Shown here: positions 8,372 through 16,614 of the stretch, piece after piece
Layout of the letters: the number at the start of each line of letters is the position of its first letter
How positions within the stretch are numbered: the stretch's first letter is position 1
Source of the DNA: Euryarchaeota archaeon UBA88
Lineage (GTDB): Archaea; Thermoplasmatota; Poseidoniia; Poseidoniales; Poseidoniaceae
NCBI GenBank assembly: GCA_002499545.1
Contig: DAME01000012.1
Coordinates: 205-28,599, forward strand
Length of the DNA: 28,395 nt
Direction: 5' to 3'
Made by a program: the position numbers and the translations under genes
Notes under the pieces: model-generated
The model's input: only the letters and a program-made list of their open reading frames with translations
Databases searched by the model: none
Told to the model about the DNA's origin: nothing

Positions 8372-9900
8372 TGAATCGTTACTTTCTGCCCTGCACGCAG
8401 TGCTTCAATCGTCGAAGCATAAATCATCGAATCTTCTACTTTCTTTTCTTCGCTGCGCTTTGCTAGACTTCGGAGAGGCATCGCCATTCGCATGTTACCA
8501 GTGAAAGACGACTTGTGCCGTTCAAGATAAGCCCAGTAAAGGTTTGATACCGTGCAGGTTTTCTTTGGATGCAACGAACAGGATGAACAAAAATCGGACA
8601 TCTTGTTGATGTACGGTGTACCTGAAACGTAAGGTTTGGTCATCATGACATCACCCATGGCAAACGTACCCATTCCCAAGACGTTCGGTTCAACCACCCA
8701 ATCGTATGCATCGATGAATGCTTCGTGAAACCACGTTGTCAATTCACGAGGGTTGATATCAAGCAGGCTTGCGAAATTACTGAGAATCATCAACCGTGGA
8801 ATGTGGTGTGTCCAGCCATCGTCCATCACTGATTCAACGACACTGTCAAGGCAATTGAATCCACTTTTAGCACCCCAGTACGCATCAGGAAGCGGGTTGT
8901 GTTGATTCAGATGATTGGGTTGATCCGTTTGATGGTTGTACGATTCCAAAGTTCGAAACCCGTCAGTTACTTCATGAACATGGTGGACATATTCCCTCCA
9001 TATCATCTGTCTATAGAATCCTTCAAGGCTATTCAAGGGTGAATCAGTGGCCATCATTTCAGTGATCACTTCACGAGGAGAGAGACGATGAAGGTTGATT
9101 GAGGTTGCAAGTTTAGAATGGAAGAGGGTCCGACTTTTTTCGCTCATAGCATCTTCATAGGGGCCAAAATGAGGCATGTTTTCTTTGGCCCACTGAAGGG
9201 CGACTAGATGCTGCTGGCGAGTGGTTGGTACCTTGGAAAGATCGCATTCACCGGGGTTGGTTGGAAACGTCTTCATGACAAAATCATTCACCTCTTGGTC
9301 GATAGAATCGACGTCGAAAACGGGATCTACTTGAGGCACTGGGTCTCCTTTCCATGCCATTCTGTTCTCTGAATCAAAACTGTATTTGCCACCAAGGGGT
9401 TTGCCTTCAAGCATCAAAACACCCGTTTCTTTTCTCACCCTTTGGTAGAACCGGTCCATTCGGAATGGTGGAGTTGTGCCTACCGTTTCAACGAACCATG
9501 AACGTTCAGTGAGCCACCCTGCGTGAGGTTCGAAGAGGAGAGTCTCCGCTTCTACCAACGGTTCGAGTTCATGTCGCATTTCTCGCTCAGCAGGTACCAC
9601 CATCGAAATCGCACCCACTTCTTTTGACAACCGCTCCAAGACCTCTCGGTATCCCTTGGATGACTTCTCGTACATCACTGGATGGCCGAGGGCTTCCGCC
9701 TCAATGGCGAAGTGACGCATGTTGGATAGAAGCAAGGCTAGCTTTTGTTTGTGGTACTTTCTTCGCCGTCCTTTTTGCAGTGACTCGATGAAAATCAAGC
9801 CCACTGAACTTCTGTCGACGACTGCCCACGGAAAGGCATCGTGATGGAGTTGGTCGTAGCAGACAAAGAACCATCGTTGGGGTTGAACTTCGCCACGCAT
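8368..9900 (-). CDS. Fe-S cluster photolyase / cryptochrome-related protein (PhrB, COG3046 type)
   Basis: 510 residues, the usual length for the FeS-BCP branch (prokaryotic (6-4) photolyases), which repair UV-damaged DNA using FAD and a lumazine antenna. The N-terminal Rossmann domain (about 8-135) starts with FFVCYDQL and includes KYHKQKLALLLSNMR (48-62). The FAD-binding helical region contains REYVHHVHE (302-310) and NVLGMGTFAMGD (406-417). Four cysteines fit the [4Fe-4S] ligands: Cys350, Cys438, Cys441 and Cys449, the last three in the Cx2Cx7C segment of FCSSCSLHPKKTC just before NLYW. The gap to the last Cys is shorter than in the bacterial proteins I recall. A TATA-like box 26 bases before the ATG indicates a leaderless first gene of the operon with the Old Yellow Enzyme gene. 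Confidence 0.92.
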   Translation of the reverse strand: MRGEVQPQRWFFVCYDQLHHDAFPWAVVDRSSVGLIFIESLQKGRRRKYHKQKLALLLSNMRHFAIEAEALGHPVMYEKSSKGYREVLERLSKEVGAISMVVPAEREMRHELEPLVEAETLLFEPHAGWLTERSWFVETVGTTPPFRMDRFYQRVRKETGVLMLEGKPLGGKYSFDSENRMAWKGDPVPQVDPVFDVDSIDQEVNDFVMKTFPTNPGECDLSKVPTTRQQHLVALQWAKENMPHFGPYEDAMSEKSRTLFHSKLATSINLHRLSPREVITEMMATDSPLNSLEGFYRQMIWREYVHHVHEVTDGFRTLESYNHQTDQPNHLNQHNPLPDAYWGAKSGFNCLDSVVESVMDDGWTHHIPRLMILSNFASLLDINPRELTTWFHEAFIDAYDWVVEPNVLGMGTFAMGDVMMTKPYVSGTPYINKMSDFCSSCSLHPKKTCTVSNLYWAYLERHKSSFTGNMRMAMPLRSLAKRSEEKKVEDSMIYASTIEALRAGQKVTIQ

Positions 9901-9920
9901 GATTCGAATTTGTTTAAGAG

Positions 9921-9930
9921 AGATATAACG
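9921..9930 (-). promoter_or_regulatory. TATA box of the photolyase-OYE operon
   Basis: The minus strand reads CGTTATATCT, centred 26 bases upstream of the ATG at 9900, so the photolyase mRNA is probably leaderless. It lies in the 75-base gap after the MMPL gene, showing that the operon need not depend on MMPL transcription. Confidence 0.55.
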
Positions 9931-9975
9931 GTCTGTTTTTCAGGCAATCAGTCCAAGTTAGGCAACAAGCCAAGA

Positions 9976-12315
9976 TTACTCTGATTCTTCTTTGTCGTCG
10001 GAGCGGTTTCTGCCCTTTGCTGGCAAAAGATTGTCAAGCCATTTGGGAGACCACCAGTTCCATTTGCCCATCAGACGCATTGTAGAGGGAACTACAAGGG
10101 CTCGAACGAGGGTTGCATCAATGAAAATCGCCAGCGCTAGTCCCAGCCCAATTTGCTTGAGAATAACGACTGAGGACAGTCCAAAGGCACTGAACACAAC
10201 CACCATGATGGCCGCAGCACCCGTGATGAGGCCTCCGGTTTTCTGAAGACCGCTGGCCACGGCTTGTGTGTTGTCACCGGTACGCTCCCACTCTTCGTGG
10301 ATTCGACTCAGCATCAGAACTTCGTAGTCCATCGATAACCCAAACACAATACAAAACATGATCACGGGATTTCCAGAATCGATTGGTTGTGCAGTGAAAT
10401 TCATCAACTCTGCACCGTAACCCCATTGGAATACCCAGACAAGCATACCAAAAGAGGCAGATATTGAAAGGATGTTCATTGCAATCGCCTTGACTGGAAT
10501 AATCAACGAACGCACTTGCATGAAGATGAGAACCATCGTAGCGATGAGGATGAAGGCTAGAGCTCGAGGGAGGTTGTCAGCAATGGCTTGTAGGTTGTCA
10601 GCGTTGTATGCTGCAAATCCTGCGACCATGAGAGAGTCCTCTTCCCCAGTGAATTCGTCCAAGAATTCATCTCGGCTATCACGAATGTCTTCTACGGTTT
10701 CCCTTGAAGCCACATCAGTCTGGGCACCAACCAATTGAACCGACATTAACGTCGCATTGTTACCGACGAATGCGGAACGTAAACTTTCACGAACAGCCTG
10801 CTGGTCTTCAGGAAGGAATTCCGAGGGAGCAGCCCAGAAATCAAGAACATCCTGAACGGTCATATCGGGGCTTGGTAAGCCGACTCCAATGCCGCCAGCA
10901 ACCCTAGAATCGTTGAGTAAATCGACCAGGTAAGCGTGTTGAATGCGCAAGTTTTCTTCGCTGAGAGGATCTGCACCATCCGTTTCAATCACGATTGCAA
11001 TTGAGTTCGCAGCCTGGTCGGGCCATTGTTCGTCAATCAGTTCCATTCCCATTCTTGTTTCATCGTCAGGCGGTAGGGCCGCCCACGATGACAACGAGAA
11101 TTCAGCATAAGCAAACGGCACGCCTGCACCCACCAACAGGATGAGGACTGGAATCAGTACTGCCCAGGGGCGGTCCATGACTTTCTTCGCCAGAGAAGCC
11201 CATACACCGTCGTCTTTGGCACTCATGTCAAGCGCAAACGGGACCTTCCATTTGTTGACACGTGGACCCAACATCGCCATCACTGCGGGTAAAACGATGG
11301 TGGAATAGACCATCGCAATGAACACGGCAATCGTACCGCCTATTCCCAGTGATGGCAGTGATGTATTGGTGAAGAAAAGCATACCCATCAATCCAATGGC
11401 GACGGTTATTCCTGAGTAGAACACAGCTTTTCCAGCGGTTGCGCTGCTCATAGCAGTCGCTGTTCGAACGTCGTGCCCCCGAGCTAACTCCTCGCGAAAT
11501 CTGTTGACAAGAAACAGCGAGTAATCAATGGAAACACCAATTCCAATCAACGAAATAATGTTTGTAGCGTAGACCGTGACATCTGTGACGTTGGACAGCC
11601 AAATGGTCATGCCAATCGCTGCCAGCACCGTACCAACTCCCACTCCAACGGGCAGCAAGGCTGCCATGATGGAACCAAAAACGATACCGAGAATGAGGAT
11701 TGAGAGCGGACCAGAAACCAATTCAGCCTTCACCAAATCATTCTTGATTCGCTCATCAAACATCCAATCAATAGCAATCCCATCAGTCGCTAAACCTTCG
11801 AACTCACCGGCGATACTGATGGTTTCGTGCAGTTCGTCCATGATGCTCTTAGCGTCTTTTCTGTTGGTATCAAAGTGAACGGTGTTGAGTGCATAAGAGC
11901 CATCTTCGTCCTCTGCGACGAAGTCTTTACGGTCGACTTCGTCAACTTCCCAAGAGAATGTGATGGTAATGTCCTCATGCTCTTCGAACGTCGAAAGTGC
12001 TTCTTGAACAGCAGTTTGCCATGCTGCATCACTGTCGTTGTAAGTTGGGTGGTAAACCACGTACCGGAAAAAAGGCCCGTTCGAGTCTCCATCGCTCTGG
12101 AACCGGTCGGAGATGAGGCGCCCTGCATTCACCGATTCAACGTCATCTTCCCCAAAACCTTCAGCCCAGTCAGCACCCATGCCAATCAGGCTGGTCATCA
12201 ATATACACGACATTAGACCGAAAGCGACCATGATTTTTCGTCGGTCGTGGATGAATAAACCCAGTTTGAAGAACATACGGTCTTCGAGCATTTTAGGGTC
12301 GGTAGCACCTTCCAT
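9976..12315 (-). CDS. MMPL/RND-family membrane exporter
   Basis: About 779 residues in two repeated halves, each with one membrane helix, a large extracytoplasmic loop rich in Asp/Glu, and five further helices, the standard 12-helix RND/MMPL architecture. The first half carries GIGVSIDYSLFLVNRFREEL and the second GLSMDYEVLMLSRIHEEW. The Asp-Tyr pairs are the proton-relay signature of MMPL proteins (mycobacterial lipid exporters, HpnN). In archaea such proteins probably move lipids or hydrophobic compounds; the cargo is unknown. The frame extends 32 codons upstream to 12411, but I prefer the ATG at 12315: a TATA-like TTGATAAG is centred 26 bases before it, and the extension would run over a palindrome. 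Divergent from msrA. Confidence 0.88.
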   Translation of the reverse strand: MEGATDPKMLEDRMFFKLGLFIHDRRKIMVAFGLMSCILMTSLIGMGADWAEGFGEDDVESVNAGRLISDRFQSDGDSNGPFFRYVVYHPTYNDSDAAWQTAVQEALSTFEEHEDITITFSWEVDEVDRKDFVAEDEDGSYALNTVHFDTNRKDAKSIMDELHETISIAGEFEGLATDGIAIDWMFDERIKNDLVKAELVSGPLSILILGIVFGSIMAALLPVGVGVGTVLAAIGMTIWLSNVTDVTVYATNIISLIGIGVSIDYSLFLVNRFREELARGHDVRTATAMSSATAGKAVFYSGITVAIGLMGMLFFTNTSLPSLGIGGTIAVFIAMVYSTIVLPAVMAMLGPRVNKWKVPFALDMSAKDDGVWASLAKKVMDRPWAVLIPVLILLVGAGVPFAYAEFSLSSWAALPPDDETRMGMELIDEQWPDQAANSIAIVIETDGADPLSEENLRIQHAYLVDLLNDSRVAGGIGVGLPSPDMTVQDVLDFWAAPSEFLPEDQQAVRESLRSAFVGNNATLMSVQLVGAQTDVASRETVEDIRDSRDEFLDEFTGEEDSLMVAGFAAYNADNLQAIADNLPRALAFILIATMVLIFMQVRSLIIPVKAIAMNILSISASFGMLVWVFQWGYGAELMNFTAQPIDSGNPVIMFCIVFGLSMDYEVLMLSRIHEEWERTGDNTQAVASGLQKTGGLITGAAAIMVVVFSAFGLSSVVILKQIGLGLALAIFIDATLVRALVVPSTMRLMGKWNWWSPKWLDNLLPAKGRNRSDDKEESE

Positions 12316-12337
12316 GGCCGCCTCGGGCCGTGATTGG

Positions 12338-12345
12338 CTTATCAA
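12338..12345 (-). promoter_or_regulatory. TATA-like box of the MMPL gene
   Basis: The minus-strand TTGATAAG is centred 26 bases before the ATG at 12315. A similar TTTTGATAGG stands 27 bases before the nucleotidyltransferase start at 22375, which supports this being the local promoter form and the shorter MMPL start. Confidence 0.4.
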
Positions 12346-12367
12346 TGAATGTTTGAATTGACTACCC

Positions 12368-12380
12368 CTCACTAAGTGAG
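12368..12380. promoter_or_regulatory. 13-base palindrome between divergent MMPL and msrA promoters (operator candidate)
   Basis: CTCACTAAGTGAG is a perfect 6+1+6 inverted repeat. It lies roughly midway between the MMPL start (12315) and the msrA start (12453), about 33 bases beyond the MMPL TATA-like box. The position suits a dimeric helix-turn-helix regulator acting on one or both genes. No regulator gene is adjacent, so this is only a candidate site. Confidence 0.35.
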
Positions 12381-12452
12381 AAACAAAACACCGTTCAAAC
12401 AGAACAATCAATCATACGAGCATTCAAAGCACCGGACCTCAAGGCTTCATGT

Positions 12453-12977
12453 ATGGAGAGAGCACTGCTTGGCGGAGGATGTTTTTGGTGCACAGAGGGT
12501 GCCTTCAAGGGATTGTACGGTGTTGAAACTGCACTTCCTGCGTATGCAGGAGGTCACGACCCACATCCTCGTTATGAGCCAGTGTGTTCCGGCACCACCG
12601 GCCACGCAGAAATTGTTGAGGTCGTTTTTGACCCCTCGCTGATTCCATTTGAGACCATCTTAGAGGTCTTCTTCACCGTCCACGACCCAACGCAACTCAA
12701 CCGTCAAGGCAACGATATCGGGACGCAATACCGAAGTTGCATCATGCCAACAACCGATGAGCAAGCCAAGACGGCACGGTTGGTTCTTGACGACATGCAG
12801 CGTCATTTCGACCGCCCAATCGTCACTACCATCGAAGAAGCGAAACACTTCACGCTCGCAGAAGAATACCACCATGACTACTATGCCCGAAACCCTGGAC
12901 AGGGGTATTGCATGGCAGTTGTTGGACCAAAAATTAGCAAGGTCCGCGCCAAGCACGCCCATCTCTACACAGCGTGA
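12453..12977 (+). CDS. msrA: Peptide-methionine (S)-S-oxide reductase
   Basis: 174 residues, the normal MsrA length. The GCFWC motif (9-13) contains the catalytic Cys10, followed by EGAF; GYAGGxxxxPxYxxVCSGxTGHAE-type sequence (30-53) and DPTQLNRQGNDIGTQYRS (78-95) are family hallmarks. A C-terminal GYC (Cys153) followed by PKISK is a plausible resolving cysteine position. The enzyme reduces methionine-S-sulfoxide in proteins using thioredoxin, repairing oxidative damage. The ATG at 12453 gives the usual short N-terminus directly before the active site. The P5C dehydrogenase gene begins 32 bases after its stop and may be co-transcribed. Confidence 0.96.
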   Translation: MERALLGGGCFWCTEGAFKGLYGVETALPAYAGGHDPHPRYEPVCSGTTGHAEIVEVVFDPSLIPFETILEVFFTVHDPTQLNRQGNDIGTQYRSCIMPTTDEQAKTARLVLDDMQRHFDRPIVTTIEEAKHFTLAEEYHHDYYARNPGQGYCMAVVGPKISKVRAKHAHLYTA

Positions 12978-13009
12978 TGTTGAAGTGGCGGCTGTCATAC
13001 CACCCGTAC

Positions 13010-14644
13010 ATGGTGAACAATGTTCCTCGCCCGCCAACCCCAATTAACGAACCGATTCTCGGCTACCTTCCCGGTAGTCCAGAGCGAAAAGCACTGAAAG
13101 CAGAGCTCGAACGTCAGTCCAGCGAAATCATTGAAATTCCGTGCATTATCAACGGCAAGGAAGTCTTCACCGGTGACGTTGTTGAACAGGTCATGCCTCA
13201 CGATCACAGTCACGTTATCGCCCGAGTTCACATGGCATCCAAGGCAAATGTCGAAGAAGCAATTCAGGCATCGCTCGACGCCCATGACACGTGGTCAAAC
13301 ATGCCATGGGAAGCCCGTGCTGCAATCTTCTTGAAAGCAAGTGAATTGTTGAAGGGTGAGTATCGTGCTCAAATCAATGCAAGCACCATGCTCAATCAAT
13401 CCAAAACCTGCCATCAAGCCGAAATTGACTCTGCATGTGAACTGATCGACTTCTGGCGATTCAATGCAGATTATGCTCGACAAATCTACGAAGACCTGCA
13501 ACCACCGGTTTCACCCTCAACCATGTGGAACTCAAGCGAAGTACGCCCGCTTGAAGGATTCGTCTTTTCAGTCACGCCGTTCAACTTCTCAAGTATCGCG
13601 GCCAACCTGCCATCGAGTGCAGCCATCATGGGCAACACAGGTGTATGGAAACCCAGTCGGAACTCGTATGTATCCAACTACTTACTTATGCGCTTGATGA
13701 TGGATGCAGGGCTACCTGCCGGCGTGATTAACTTCATCCCAGGTAAAGCGAGCATGATAGGAGATACCGTGCTTTCACACCCCATGCTTGCCGGAATTCA
13801 CTTCACGGGTTCAACCGGCGTATTTCGACAAATGTGGCGGGACATAGCCAACAACCTCGAGAATCTCCGATCCTATCCTCGAATCGTAGGAGAGACAGGT
13901 GGAAAAGATTTCATCGTCGCCCACCCAGAATGCGACGAGCGTGCTCTCATCGTAGCAATGCTTCGAGGCTCCTTTGAATTCCAAGGACAAAAGTGCAGTG
14001 CTGCAAGTCGCGCTTACATCCCATCATCTGTATGGGCGAACATCAAAGACGAATACGTCGCTGAAGTGTCAAAGATAACCATCGGAGACCCTCGAGACTT
14101 TACCAATTTCATGTCTGCGGTTATCGATAAGAAATCCTTTGACAATATCGTAGGCTACATCGACCGCGCCAAGGCAGATTCCGGATGTGAAATCATCACT
14201 GGCGGCGGGTACGATGGAAGCAAAGGATACTTCATTGAACCAACGACTATCCTGTGCTCTGACCCACAGTATGAATCGATGGCAGAGGAAATATTTGGAC
14301 CGGTTCTTTCGATTCACGTCTATCCTGATGATGAGTTTGATGCCGTACTCAAGACCTGTGATTCAACTTCCGAGTACGCCCTTACCGGTTCAATCTTCGC
14401 TCGAAACCGAGTCGACATCCTTACCGCAATGAAGGCGCTGCGATACTCTTCTGGGAACTTCTACATTAACGACAAACCAACCGGGGCAGTTGTCGGACAG
14501 CAACCGTTTGGTGGTGCTCGTGGAAGCGGTACAAACGATAAGGCCGGTTCGCCATTGAACTTGCTTCGCTGGGTGTCGCCTCGTTCTATCAAGGAGACAT
14601 TTGCACCCGATCACGACTGGACTTACGGTTTCCTAAAAGAGTGA
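13010..14644 (+). CDS. 1-pyrroline-5-carboxylate dehydrogenase (ALDH4A1-like)
   Basis: About 544 residues from the ATG at 13010. It oxidises glutamate-gamma-semialdehyde (P5C) to glutamate with NAD+, the second step of proline (and arginine/ornithine) breakdown. The catalytic residues are Cys329 in GQKCSA and Glu295 in GETGGKD, with FTGS (265-268) in the NAD site. The N-terminal NEPxLxYxPGSPER segment, the PFNFSSIAANLP region, GNFYINDKPTGAVVGQQPFGG and the NDKAGSP...LLRWxSPRxIKET tail closely follow the mitochondrial ALDH4A1 type rather than bacterial PutA. The frame opens 12 codons earlier at 12974, overlapping msrA; the later ATG gives the expected start. No proline dehydrogenase is in this window. 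Confidence 0.93.
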   Translation: MVNNVPRPPTPINEPILGYLPGSPERKALKAELERQSSEIIEIPCIINGKEVFTGDVVEQVMPHDHSHVIARVHMASKANVEEAIQASLDAHDTWSNMPWEARAAIFLKASELLKGEYRAQINASTMLNQSKTCHQAEIDSACELIDFWRFNADYARQIYEDLQPPVSPSTMWNSSEVRPLEGFVFSVTPFNFSSIAANLPSSAAIMGNTGVWKPSRNSYVSNYLLMRLMMDAGLPAGVINFIPGKASMIGDTVLSHPMLAGIHFTGSTGVFRQMWRDIANNLENLRSYPRIVGETGGKDFIVAHPECDERALIVAMLRGSFEFQGQKCSAASRAYIPSSVWANIKDEYVAEVSKITIGDPRDFTNFMSAVIDKKSFDNIVGYIDRAKADSGCEIITGGGYDGSKGYFIEPTTILCSDPQYESMAEEIFGPVLSIHVYPDDEFDAVLKTCDSTSEYALTGSIFARNRVDILTAMKALRYSSGNFYINDKPTGAVVGQQPFGGARGSGTNDKAGSPLNLLRWVSPRSIKETFAPDHDWTYGFLKE

Positions 14645-14931
14645 ATTGACACTTTTTTCGAGCGGTCAATGTGATTAATGGAGTCGAACAACACCCGCGA
14701 TTCGATACGAGCACTGATCAGCGAAATCAACCACCACCCAACAGTGAGGAGCGGCGTTGAAACAAAAAAGACGACCCCAAACCACATCACGAAGTTACCA
14801 TCGGTTTTTGGCCAAGCCCACCAACCAACCACGATGAGCGTGATTGGCAGGAGGAAACGAGCTGCTTCGCTTGGTGTGGACCATCCTCGGTGGTCTTTAC
14901 GAGGAGCGAACAGATACTCCTTCAAGCCCAT
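14623..14931 (-). CDS. Small two-helix membrane protein, unknown function
   Basis: 102 residues. A basic, cytosol-like N-terminus (KEYLFAPRKDHRGW) is followed by two hydrophobic helices at about 26-40 and 47-72 joined by a short loop (PKTDGN), and a basic C-terminal tail. It is rich in Trp within the helices (GWWAW, GWWLI), unlike a chance frame. A TATA-like CATATT is centred about 25 bases before the ATG. It converges on the P5C dehydrogenase gene and overlaps its last 22 bases. I do not recognise the family, and no neighbour on the same strand suggests a role. Confidence 0.6.
   Translation of the reverse strand: MGLKEYLFAPRKDHRGWSTPSEAARFLLPITLIVVGWWAWPKTDGNFVMWFGVVFFVSTPLLTVGWWLISLISARIESRVLFDSINHIDRSKKVSIHSFRKP
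14653..14658 (+). terminator. Oligo-T terminator of the P5C dehydrogenase gene
   Basis: A TTTTTT run begins nine bases past the stop at 14644, inside the 3' end of the convergent small membrane-protein gene. It fits archaeal oligo-T termination. Confidence 0.4.
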
Positions 14932-15130
14932 GGCCGTAGTGATGAAGTCGAGAATATGAAGGCGTGTTTTTTCTCAAGCAACCCGATGGGTTGATGAAGG
15001 GTTGCGATAAGGCCCATTCCTCGCAGTGATGAGTGCTTGAGCCGAATGCTGTTTTTCAGTGACGAGTGATGGGCGAACTGAGCGAGACCTGTTCGATAAT
15101 GTGATAGAGCATGGGGCCAGTTGCAATACT

Positions 15131-16552
15131 ATGCAGGGTATGCCGTTCACTCCCTTGAGTCCGGCACCCGAGCAGCTCATTTTGGCCCATTCATCCTCGC
15201 AATGGAAAACGATTCGCTCAATGCTTGGCTTGGTCATCGTTGTGTTTATGATTGTTCAAATTACAACTCTGATCTTCTATGGGTTGTATGAACTCGATGC
15301 TGCGATTACGCTCGTAAGTTCACTGTGCCTCCTGCCGTTCGTGTTGCTTTTTGTCAGTCTTCGAAAACCCAAATTGGCTCACGTGATTCGTGGTAATGAG
15401 TCAATCTATGGTTCTCAATTCAACATCATCAATCCAAGCACAGTGATTCAATCACCCACTCCACTGGTTCTTCAGCATCACATTGTCCATAACTCTGCAC
15501 CTCTTGAAATGCCGAGAGGAATGCACCTGTGGTTGTTGTTTTTCTCTGGAGTATTGGTGAGCAGTATGTTCATGCTCCCACTGCTACTTTTTGGGGCTAC
15601 TGTGATTTCCCTATCTCTTGCACTGCTCGTAGCAATTCCAGCACTGCTGGTTGGATTCTCAACACCCGTGTTCGCATGGTGGTCAACATCGCACAGATAC
15701 TTCGGACTTCCTACCTCTCGACGCATGGGTGAATGGATGCTCATCGCTGGAATGTTTTCGACACTGCCAGCCATTATCGTCAATTCTCTGGTCGGTCCGC
15801 TGCTGCTTGAAGCAGTTGGAATGGATACAATAAATTCATCCAGCCTCGGGTTTGGTATCATCTTGTTCGGATTTGCACCGATTGGTGAAGAGATCTTCAA
15901 AGCGTGTGCAGTTCTTACACTGGCTCGGTTTATCGACAGCCGGCGTAGAGGTTTCCAAGTTGGATTTACAGTCGGACTGGGGTTTGCGTTGTTAGAAAAT
16001 CTGGGATACATCCTCAGTTCGTTTGCTGTTGGTGATGCAGTGGCGGTGAATTTTGCACTGACCAGCATCCTTCGAGGCATTAGTTCAATTCCCGGACACG
16101 GGGTATGGACTGGAATCAGTGGATATGCAATTGGCTCATACCTCGTTTCTCGGCAGCGAAATCAACTCTATGACGTCATGGATGATGCTTCAAATCGTAC
16201 AGTTAAGCCCAATTGGATGCTTGTCAACAGTCGGGGTGAAGTGGTAGAGCAATCAAGCGGATCGGGGCAAGAACGAATCGACGTGCCAGTTTGGCTTTGC
16301 GCTTCACAAGATAAAGCATGGCCGTTACCCGTAACTCCAGTCAAAGGGGTCGGATTGGCCATCCTTGGGCATTCCTTCTGGAATGGCTCCCTGTGGGGTA
16401 CAGAACTTCTCTTTTCATCCCTTCCAACGATTCAAATGGTTGGCGTACAATTGGGCTGGATTACCTTCATGATCGTAGCATTGTGGTACATCACTCGACG
16501 AATTATTCCAACTGCATTGGGAGAATCGAATCGCTCATCAAAGGCGTTTTAA
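15131..16552 (+). CDS. PrsW-like intramembrane metalloprotease
   Basis: About 473 residues from the ATG at 15131; an in-frame GTG at 15059 would add 24 poorly hydrophobic residues, and an ATG at 15140 is also possible. It has about nine membrane helices. PrsW motifs, numbered from 15131: EEIFK (253-257), ENLGY (289-293), PGHGVWTG (321-328) and GHSFWNG (413-419), providing the Glu and His residues thought to bind the metal. PrsW proteins cut membrane-bound regulators (anti-sigma factor RsiW in Bacillus); archaea lack that sigma system, so the target here is unknown. An extra hydrophilic insertion (about 341-401) separates the two His motifs. A GATAATG/GTGATAG stretch about 30 bases upstream could be the TATA element. 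Confidence 0.85.
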   Translation: MQGMPFTPLSPAPEQLILAHSSSQWKTIRSMLGLVIVVFMIVQITTLIFYGLYELDAAITLVSSLCLLPFVLLFVSLRKPKLAHVIRGNESIYGSQFNIINPSTVIQSPTPLVLQHHIVHNSAPLEMPRGMHLWLLFFSGVLVSSMFMLPLLLFGATVISLSLALLVAIPALLVGFSTPVFAWWSTSHRYFGLPTSRRMGEWMLIAGMFSTLPAIIVNSLVGPLLLEAVGMDTINSSSLGFGIILFGFAPIGEEIFKACAVLTLARFIDSRRRGFQVGFTVGLGFALLENLGYILSSFAVGDAVAVNFALTSILRGISSIPGHGVWTGISGYAIGSYLVSRQRNQLYDVMDDASNRTVKPNWMLVNSRGEVVEQSSGSGQERIDVPVWLCASQDKAWPLPVTPVKGVGLAILGHSFWNGSLWGTELLFSSLPTIQMVGVQLGWITFMIVALWYITRRIIPTALGESNRSSKAF

Positions 16553-16602
16553 TGAATGAATTAAGGGAAAGGGCATTTGAATGAGAACTGAGCCGGAAGG
16601 TT

Positions 16603-16608
16603 GGAGGT
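16603..16608 (+). promoter_or_regulatory. Ribosome binding site of the DUF92 gene
   Basis: GGAGGT lies six bases before the ATG at 16615. A strong Shine-Dalgarno site, unlike the leaderless first genes, indicates that the DUF92 gene is translated from a longer transcript, probably shared with the PrsW-like gene 62 bases upstream. Confidence 0.6.
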
Positions 16609-16614
16609 ATTCTC

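Noticed and set aside
12316..12411. N-terminal extension of the MMPL protein up to 12411
   Set aside because: The extra residues are not family-like, would cover the 13-base palindrome, and a TATA-like box fits the ATG at 12315. It remains a possible alternative start.
9976..12977. MMPL, msrA and photolyase genes as one oxidative-stress island
   Set aside because: Each unit has its own promoter signals and the genes are common housekeeping or envelope functions; adjacency alone does not support a system.
14678..14959. 93-codon plus-strand frame opposite the small membrane protein
   Set aside because: The minus-strand frame has two clean Trp-rich membrane helices and a TATA-like box; the plus-strand product is polar and featureless.
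15478..16080. 200-codon minus-strand open frame inside the PrsW-like gene
   Set aside because: It lies wholly opposite the PrsW catalytic region and has Pro/Ser/Asn-rich composition without domain signals.
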